Source: JAKQHY01 sp034429475
GTDB lineage: Bacteria; Chloroflexota; Anaerolineae; B4-G1; SLSP01
DNA: 9,917 nucleotides
Direction: 5' to 3'
Assembly: GCA_034429475.1 (NCBI GenBank)
Contig: DAOUGD010000131.1
Span: forward strand, 1-9,917
Within the stretch, counting starts at the first letter, position 1; each line of letters starts with the position of its first letter. Below are positions 5,914 to 9,917 of this stretch, in pieces. A model generated the notes under the pieces. The model did not search any database. It saw only the letters and a list, made by a program, of their open reading frames with translations, and was not told where the DNA came from. The position numbers and the translations under genes are program-made.

Positions 5914-6966
5914 ATGGATGTAAAAGGGATGATTCTGGTGGTGGACGACGATCCGGTGATTCGCCGGGGCTTGCAGCGGATGTTGAGCAACCGGGGCTAC
6001 AGCGTGGAAGTAGCGGAGAACGTCGAGACCGCGCAGCAGTTGTGGCCGCGCAAACTGTATGACCTGGTCATCACCGATCTACAAATGCCGGGACAGGATG
6101 GATTGGCGTTGCTACAAGACATCAAGCAGCATCAGTCTCACACGCCGGTGGTGATGTTGACCGGGCACGGCTCGATGGAGGTGGTGGTGCAGGCGTTGCG
6201 CCACGGCGCGAGCGACTTCCTGAACAAACCCTACCAGCCCGATGAACTGTTTAGCATTGTGGATCGGGAAGTGATCAAACATCGCCAGAGTTTGCCGCCC
6301 GGCGCCGCCGAGGGATGGTCGCTGCAACTGACCGCGGCGCAGGCCGACGACATTGACCGCTTGCTGGTGAATCTGCGGGTGGAAATCAACGCGCGTGCCG
6401 TCCTCGTCATCGAGGGCAACGGCTCGGTGATTGCCGCCAAGGGCGCGATTGACGACCTGAACATTTCGGCGCTGGGCGCGTTGGTGGCCGGCGACTTCGC
6501 GGCGACGGCGGGCATTGCCTCCCTCATCGGCGAAGAAGAGGCGTTCCAGCTCAACTTTCACGAGGGCGTGCAGTACAGCATCTACTCCGGTCAGGTCGTG
6601 AAGGGCATCTATCTGTTGGTGATGTTTGGTCAGGATGTCCGCCTGGGCGCGGTGTTGTACTACACCAAAGACACGCTTGCCAAACTGAAGCCCATCATTG
6701 AGGCCGCCGTCATTCCTGCTGCGCCTCGGCGAGCGCCGACTACGCCTGTGGTCGCGTCGCCTGCGCCGTCACCCGCGCCATCGCCGTCCGAGGCTGCGGT
6801 TGCGTCCACGTCCCCGGTTGCGGCGGCGCCCCTTTCGCCCGAACCGGCGGAGCCGGAGCCGCCAGCGTTGTTCTCGTTTGAGGACATTATGGAAAGCGGG
6901 TTGTTGGATCAGAATCTCACCGATCTGTTGGAGCAGCAATTTAACGAGATATGGCAGCCAAGTTAG
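5914..6966 (+). CDS. Receiver - Roadblock response regulator with Pro/Ala-rich tail
   Basis: A 350-residue cytoplasmic response regulator. The receiver (6-122) is complete: Asp11/Asp12 acidic pair, phosphoacceptor Asp55 in ITDLQMPGQDG, Thr83 and Lys105 in FLNKPY. Residues about 137-257 look like a Roadblock/LC7 domain (LTAAQADDIDRLLVNLRVEINARAVLVIEG, then helix ISALGALVAGDFAATAGIAS and strands QYSIYSGQVVKG, YLLVMFG, LGAVLYY; quoted in parts). A low-complexity Pro/Ala/Ser linker (about 269-322) leads to a short acidic C-terminal helix (EDIMESGLLDQNLTDLLEQQFNEIW, about 325-349, in parts), which may be a docking peptide. There is no DNA-binding domain, so output is by protein contact, plausibly with the MglA GTPase or the other Roadblock proteins. 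AGGTGG at 5904-5909 supports the ATG; Met6 (MILVVDDD) is an alternative. It is the last gene of the operon and the natural phosphate acceptor for the kinase at 1531-2691. Confidence 0.87.
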   Translation: MDVKGMILVVDDDPVIRRGLQRMLSNRGYSVEVAENVETAQQLWPRKLYDLVITDLQMPGQDGLALLQDIKQHQSHTPVVMLTGHGSMEVVVQALRHGASDFLNKPYQPDELFSIVDREVIKHRQSLPPGAAEGWSLQLTAAQADDIDRLLVNLRVEINARAVLVIEGNGSVIAAKGAIDDLNISALGALVAGDFAATAGIASLIGEEEAFQLNFHEGVQYSIYSGQVVKGIYLLVMFGQDVRLGAVLYYTKDTLAKLKPIIEAAVIPAAPRRAPTTPVVASPAPSPAPSPSEAAVASTSPVAAAPLSPEPAEPEPPALFSFEDIMESGLLDQNLTDLLEQQFNEIWQPS

Positions 6967-6973
6967 GGATGCT

Positions 6974-7064
6974 CAGTAGATGAAAAATCTGCTCGTAGTA
7001 ACCGCTTCAGCGGTCTCTTGGACGGCTAAAGCCGTTACTACGAATCCAAAATTTTCATCTACTG
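6974..7064. mobile_element. 91-bp MITE-like palindromic element
   Basis: Perfect 13-bp terminal inverted repeats (CAGTAGATGAAAA at 6974-6986 and its complement at 7052-7064) bound a 91-bp non-coding element. Inside, a second pair of arms (CGTAGTAAC at 6994-7002, complement at 7033-7041) holds two small hairpins, CCGCTTCAGCGG and CGGCTAAAGCCG. The element is flanked on both sides by ATGCT (6969-6973 and 7065-7069), as expected for a 5-bp target-site duplication. It sits just after the stop of the receiver-Roadblock gene. It has no transposase, so it would be mobilised in trans. Confidence 0.78.
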
Positions 7065-7082
7065 ATGCTGGAAATTCAAGCG

Positions 7083-7113
7083 AAGCGGCGCACGGAGATG
7101 GTGCGCCGCTTTT
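7083..7113 (+). terminator. Intrinsic terminator of the operon
   Basis: An 11-bp perfect GC-rich stem (AAGCGGCGCAC at 7083-7093, complement at 7101-7111) with a seven-base loop is followed by a short T-run (7110-7113). It lies downstream of the operon and of the MITE, before the convergent minus-strand genes. The T-tract is on the plus-strand side; the minus-strand side has only a poor T-tract. Confidence 0.85.
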
Positions 7114-7133
7114 AATGGATGAACCATGAAGCC

Positions 7134-8051
7134 TCACTCACGTTTTAGAACCAGGTCAAACCAGACGTGGCGGGTTAACCGCCCGGCCCGCCAGAACGCC
7201 ACCGCCGCCATCCCGTGCGCCAGCACAGCGAAGAGCGGCGGTGTCTGTTGGGTGTAGTACGTCCAACATTCCCGCGTCGTCCCCCACAGTTCCAGGAAGT
7301 ACCCCAGGCCGCTGCCGGCAAGGAAGGTGAGCACGGCCAGCCGGTGATCCGTGGGCGTGAGGGTGATCAACGCGCACGCCGCCAGCGCCAGCAGGGTGAG
7401 CGATTTGTCCAGCGTCGGCCAGACGAAGGGCAACATCAGGGCCATGAAGGCCGGGAAGATGACCCAGTAGAGGGCGACGAAGCCGCGATGGTCCGGCAGG
7501 CGGAGGCGCAGCAGGCGCACCAGCCGGTCAATCGAGAGGCTGGCGATGGGCCAGGCCGGGATGATCCACAGCGGCGGGCGCTCCAGCGTGTAGTACGTCC
7601 AGATCTCCGTCTGCGTGCCCCAACCCTCAATCGCCAATCCCCCGGCGAGTCCCACCAGCATGATCCAGGCGTCGCTTTTAAGATCCGCCCCGCCCATAAT
7701 CAGCAGCGACATCACCAAAAAGTCGCCAAGCAGCAGCCAATCCATCTGCGCCCACCAGGGCCGGGTGGGATCGTAGGTGCTCAGCACATCCTCCGCCAGC
7801 GGCCACCAGACGATGACGATGAGACCCACCGTGACCAGGAAGACGCTCAGCAGAACGTAACTGGTGCGGTTCCAGGCCAAGGGATTTTGAGGCGAGTGCT
7901 GAGGGCTGAGGACTGAGGGCTGAGGACTGAGGGCTGAGTGCTGAGGGCTGAGGGCTGATTTGCTGCCTCGCTGATCCGCTGATCCGCTGCCTCGCTGATC
8001 CGCTGATCCGCTGATTCTCGATTCTTGATTTTCAATTCTGGCTCCCCTCAC
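7134..8051 (-). CDS. Polytopic membrane protein with internal duplication, function unknown
   Basis: I do not recognise the family. Read from the GTG at 8051 it has 305 residues, but residues 1-57 are encoded by 7- and 8-bp tandem repeats and are compositionally unlike the rest (Ser/Gln/Pro-rich). The first true transmembrane segment is about 64-85, so the native start is probably near residue 58; a TTG at 7880 is the only candidate just before it, and the next Met (103) would lose that segment. About eight hydrophobic segments follow (64-85, 105-120, 128-141, 160-174, 190-211, 217-231, 238-254, 272-287). The block E-x-W-G-T-x-x-E-x-W-T-Y-Y-T-x-x-x-P-P-L occurs twice (142-161 and 254-273), showing an internal duplication of a half-protein with conserved Trp, Tyr and Glu that may line a site in the membrane. 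It lies downstream of the Old Yellow Enzyme gene on the same strand; the two may be co-transcribed. An enzyme or transporter role is possible but not shown. Confidence 0.7.
   Translation of the reverse strand: MRGARIENQESRISGSADQRGSGSADQRGSKSALSPQHSALSPQPSVLSPQHSPQNPLAWNRTSYVLLSVFLVTVGLIVIVWWPLAEDVLSTYDPTRPWWAQMDWLLLGDFLVMSLLIMGGADLKSDAWIMLVGLAGGLAIEGWGTQTEIWTYYTLERPPLWIIPAWPIASLSIDRLVRLLRLRLPDHRGFVALYWVIFPAFMALMLPFVWPTLDKSLTLLALAACALITLTPTDHRLAVLTFLAGSGLGYFLELWGTTRECWTYYTQQTPPLFAVLAHGMAAVAFWRAGRLTRHVWFDLVLKRE
7899..7958. repeat. Heptad tandem array, CTGAGGG family
   Basis: Eight full 7-base units and a partial one. Five are CTGAGGG, two CTGAGGA and one CTGAGTG; a degenerate GCGAGTG unit precedes at 7892-7898. 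On the minus strand it has no stop codon in any frame and is read through as Leu-Ser-Pro-Gln-rich sequence at the start of the membrane-protein frame. Confidence 0.92.
7962..8038. repeat. Octad tandem array (GCTGATCC) with three heptads
   Basis: Seven 8-base units fill 7962-8017. The order is GCTGCCTC, GCTGATCC, GCTGATCC, repeated once as a 24-bp higher-order unit, then GCTGATTC. Three related heptads (TCGATTC, TTGATTT, TCAATTC) follow at 8018-8038. The unit length changes from 7 to 8 relative to the adjoining array. Confidence 0.9.
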
Positions 8052-8074
8052 TCCTCACTCCTCACTCCTCACTC
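8047..8074. repeat. Heptad tandem array, CTCACTC family
   Basis: Four perfect CTCACTC units end exactly at the stop codon of the Old Yellow Enzyme gene (8075-8077). On the minus strand each unit supplies a GAGGA ribosome-site-like string and a GTG, so it can offer initiation signals in changing frames to the gene downstream. Confidence 0.92.
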
Positions 8075-9112
8075 CTACTTCGCCCGTTCGTATTGCTTAG
8101 GCCAGGCAATGTCGTGTTTCAGGGCGCGGGCAGCGTCGAGGGGCCAGTGGGGGTGACGCAGCAGTTCGCGGCCCAGCGCGACGAGGTCGGCCTGACCGGT
8201 GCGGATGAGCGCGTCGGCGTATTCCGGCGCGGTGATGAGGCCGACGGCGACAGTGGGGATGGCCGCCTCCTGGCGCACGCGCGCGGCGAAGGGGACCTGG
8301 TAGCCGGGGCCGACGTCGGGCGGGCGCGCGGAGACGAGGCCGCCGCTGGAGCAGTGGATCGCATCCACGCCGTGATCGCGCAGGATGCGCGCCGTGGCGA
8401 CCGTGTCGTCGAGCGTGACGCCGTCGGGGCGCCAGTCCACCGCCGAGAGGCGCACGAAGAGCGGTTTGGAGTCCGGCCAGACGGCGCGGACGGCGTCTAC
8501 GACGCGCAACAGGAAGCGCCGGCGGGCCTCCGGGCTGCCGCCGTAGGCGTCAGTGCGGGTGTTGCTAAGAGGGGAGAGAAATTCGTTGACCAGGTAGCCG
8601 TGCGCGCCGTGGATTTCGATGGCGTCGAGGTTGGCGGCGGCGGCGCGGCGGGCGGCGGCCTGCCACGCGGCTACGATGGCGTCAATCTCCGTCTCGGTGA
8701 GGGCGCGCGGGGTGCGCCAGTCGGCGTCGTAGGGCAGGGCGCTCGGCGCGACGGGGTCCTCCGGGCCGTGGCCGTTGTCCGCGCTCCAGGCTTTGCGCCC
8801 GGCGTGCGCCAGTTGGACGCCGAATGCCGCGCCCTCTGCCTGTACCAGCGCGGCGATGCGTGCCAGCGGCGCGATCTGGGCGTCGTCCCACAGTCCCAGG
8901 TCGTTTATGCTGATGCGCCCGCGCGGCTCCACGGCGGTTGCTTCCAGCAGAATCAGCCCCACGCCGCCCTGCGCCCGCGCGTGGTAGTGCGAAAGATGCC
9001 AGTCGGCTGCAAGGCCGTCCGTCCCGGCGCAGTACATGCACATCGGCGGCATGACGATGCGGTTGCGGAGGGTGAGTCCGCGCAAGGTGAGGGGTGAGAA
9101 TAGAGTGGGCAT
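8075..9112 (-). CDS. namA: Old Yellow Enzyme family NADPH:flavin oxidoreductase (YqjM/NamA class)
   Basis: A 345-residue FMN-dependent ene-reductase in a single TIM-barrel domain, reducing activated C=C bonds of enals, enones and similar electrophiles with NADPH. It begins LFSPLTLRGLTLRNRIVMPPMCMY, where Cys25 and Tyr27 in PPMCMY (21-27) are the redox-modulating Cys and active-site Tyr of the YqjM class. The substrate-binding pair HGAH is found in EIHGAHGYLVNEFLSP, followed by SNTRTDAYGG. The C-terminal phosphate site (AVGLI, LVALGRELL) and the ending QYERAK match the YqjM arginine-finger tail. Length agrees with the class (about 340). The start is supported by GGGAG five bases upstream (9118-9122 on the opposite strand). 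It stands between two tandem-repeat arrays; the flanking genes give no clue to a specific substrate. Role: detoxification or stress-linked reduction (general to the family). Confidence 0.94.
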   Translation of the reverse strand: MPTLFSPLTLRGLTLRNRIVMPPMCMYCAGTDGLAADWHLSHYHARAQGGVGLILLEATAVEPRGRISINDLGLWDDAQIAPLARIAALVQAEGAAFGVQLAHAGRKAWSADNGHGPEDPVAPSALPYDADWRTPRALTETEIDAIVAAWQAAARRAAAANLDAIEIHGAHGYLVNEFLSPLSNTRTDAYGGSPEARRRFLLRVVDAVRAVWPDSKPLFVRLSAVDWRPDGVTLDDTVATARILRDHGVDAIHCSSGGLVSARPPDVGPGYQVPFAARVRQEAAIPTVAVGLITAPEYADALIRTGQADLVALGRELLRHPHWPLDAARALKHDIAWPKQYERAK

Positions 9113-9130
9113 AGCGTCTCCCTTGAAAGT

Positions 9131-9193
9131 AGCGAATAGCGAATAGCGAATTGCGGATAGCGAATAGCGAATGGCGAATGGCGAATGGCGGAT
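9131..9193. repeat. Heptad tandem array, AGCGAAT family
   Basis: Nine consecutive 7-base units: five AGCGAAT, two GGCGAAT, one TGCGGAT and one GGCGGAT. It starts 18 bases before the Old Yellow Enzyme start on the minus strand and ends inside the stop codon of the gene upstream (9193-9195). It thus fills nearly the whole intergenic space and no separate terminator is visible. Confidence 0.93.
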
Positions 9194-9882
9194 TACGGGT
9201 TGAGTTGGGTTTGGGTTTCGGCGAGTTGGTAGCCGGTTTTGACCGGGAGGTAGCGGCTGGTGGTCTCAAAGGGTTGGATGACGCCTTCGATGGGGCGCGC
9301 GCCGCGGGTGACGACGGTGAGGTCGTAGTAGACGGGGTGGTTGCCCGGCGCGAAGGTGATTTCGGAGGTGTAGGCCCAGGGGGCGGCGGCGTCAGGCGGG
9401 GCGCCGGCGACGGTCTCGGCAGCGAAGACCTCGCGGATGGCGTCATCCACGGGCATGATCAGCACGGCGCGCTCGGTGAGGCCGGCGGTGGTGGTGATCG
9501 GTTCGCGGAACAGGATGCCGTAGGTGGCGTCGCCAACCTGGACTAACTTGCCGGTGGGCGCGCGGCCATACGTGCCCAGGGTGGTGATGTGCCGCTGTTC
9601 GATTTCGATCTGCCAGGCGGCAGGCAAGGCGGTGAAGATCGCGCCGCCGATGCTGGCTTTGCAGGTGGGGCAGGACTTGCCGGGGATTTCGACGATGAAG
9701 AAGCGCTTATCCACCCCTTCTTGTTGGAAGGAAAGGGTGAGCAGTGGGGTGATGGCGGTGGCGGCGTAGGGATTTTCGTAGATCAGGGCAATGGCGCGCG
9801 CGGCGTTGAAGTCGCCCGCGAGGAGCTTGACGGGAACCGGCGTGGCGGTGGGGGTGAGGGATCGCATTGGCGCAGGAAGCAT
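9193..9882 (-). CDS. Protein of unknown function with a CPTC motif, possibly 5'-incomplete
   Basis: I do not recognise this family. From the ATG at 9882, chosen because GAGG lies eight bases upstream, it has 229 residues; a GTG at 9891 would add three, and the frame stays open to the window edge, so the true start may lie outside. Near the N-terminus is TPTATPVP, the kind of Thr/Pro linker that often follows a signal peptide or lipoprotein anchor in Chloroflexota surface proteins, but no hydrophobic signal is seen inside the window. Further in are GDFNAARAIALIYENPY, a SCPTCKAS motif that could bind metal or form a redox disulfide, and a beta-rich second half (GDATYGILFREPI, AVLIMPVDD, YYDLTVVTRGARPIEG, RYLPVKTGYQL). 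It ends NP-stop inside the heptad array. Possibly secreted and beta-structured; function unknown. Confidence 0.68.
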   Translation of the reverse strand: MLPAPMRSLTPTATPVPVKLLAGDFNAARAIALIYENPYAATAITPLLTLSFQQEGVDKRFFIVEIPGKSCPTCKASIGGAIFTALPAAWQIEIEQRHITTLGTYGRAPTGKLVQVGDATYGILFREPITTTAGLTERAVLIMPVDDAIREVFAAETVAGAPPDAAAPWAYTSEITFAPGNHPVYYDLTVVTRGARPIEGVIQPFETTSRYLPVKTGYQLAETQTQLNP

Positions 9883-9917
9883 GGAGGGCACCTCACGCCA
9901 AGCGAAGCACGTTCGGC

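Noticed and set aside
6967..7133. Small RNA or tRNA gene in the convergent gap
   Set aside because: The structure is explained by the MITE palindrome and the terminator. There is no tRNA cloverleaf with TTCGA-type loop and no separate promoter.
7215..7916. 233-codon plus-strand frame rich in Arg, Gln and Glu
   Set aside because: It is antisense to the membrane protein. Its low-complexity charged composition is the mirror of hydrophobic codons.
7892..8074. Possible CRISPR array
   Set aside because: Units are 7-8 bases, directly abutting, with no spacers.
8093..9097. Long open frame (334 codons) on the plus strand
   Set aside because: It is fully antisense to the clearly recognisable Old Yellow Enzyme gene. 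Its Gly/Ala/Arg/Val-rich product has no family features and is explained by high GC at the third codon position.

Overview
The window looks like a chromosomal stretch from a GC-rich, free-living bacterium, most likely a member of the Chloroflexota (Anaerolineae-like). This is inferred from the MglA/Roadblock/PATAN gene set, a TPTATPVP-type linker, an ISAzo13-type insertion sequence and abundant short heptameric tandem repeats beside genes. No rRNA, tRNA or marker gene is present, so the taxonomy is a soft call.

Layout. (1) Bases 1-1302 are a complete ISAzo13-family insertion sequence with 36-bp imperfect terminal inverted repeats and one intact DDE transposase. (2) Bases 1303-1530 are AT-richer intergenic DNA with a degenerate palindromic repeat and probably the promoter of the next operon. 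(3) Bases 1531-6966 are a seven-gene, same-strand, tightly spaced operon: a histidine kinase with an N-terminal pseudo-receiver, an MglA-type small GTPase, an MglB-like Roadblock protein, a DUF4388/PATAN-Roadblock protein, a stand-alone globin-sensor haem domain, an ODP-type di-iron metallo-beta-lactamase-fold protein, and an intact receiver fused to a Roadblock domain. (4) Bases 6967-7133 hold a 91-bp MITE-like palindrome with a 5-bp target duplication, followed by a strong intrinsic terminator. (5) Bases 7134-9917 run on the minus strand: a protein of unknown function reaching towards the right edge, an Old Yellow Enzyme (YqjM/NamA class), and a polytopic membrane protein with an internal duplication. 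The spaces between these three are filled by 7- and 8-bp tandem repeats.

How the genes may work together. The operon resembles Streptomyces conservons (kinase + Roadblock + GTPase). It differs in carrying an MglA-type GTPase, three Roadblock domains, and two chemically distinct candidate gas/redox sensors (haem globin and di-iron ODP). A parsimonious model is that O2, NO or redox state is read by the globin and the di-iron protein and passed to the kinase. The kinase cannot use its own receiver, which lacks the phosphoacceptor Asp, and so would phosphorylate the receiver-Roadblock protein. The Roadblock proteins would then tune the GTPase and hence polarity, gliding or another Mgl-type output. 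The wiring is inference; the domains and residues are visible in the sequence. This operon is the best candidate here for an undescribed system.
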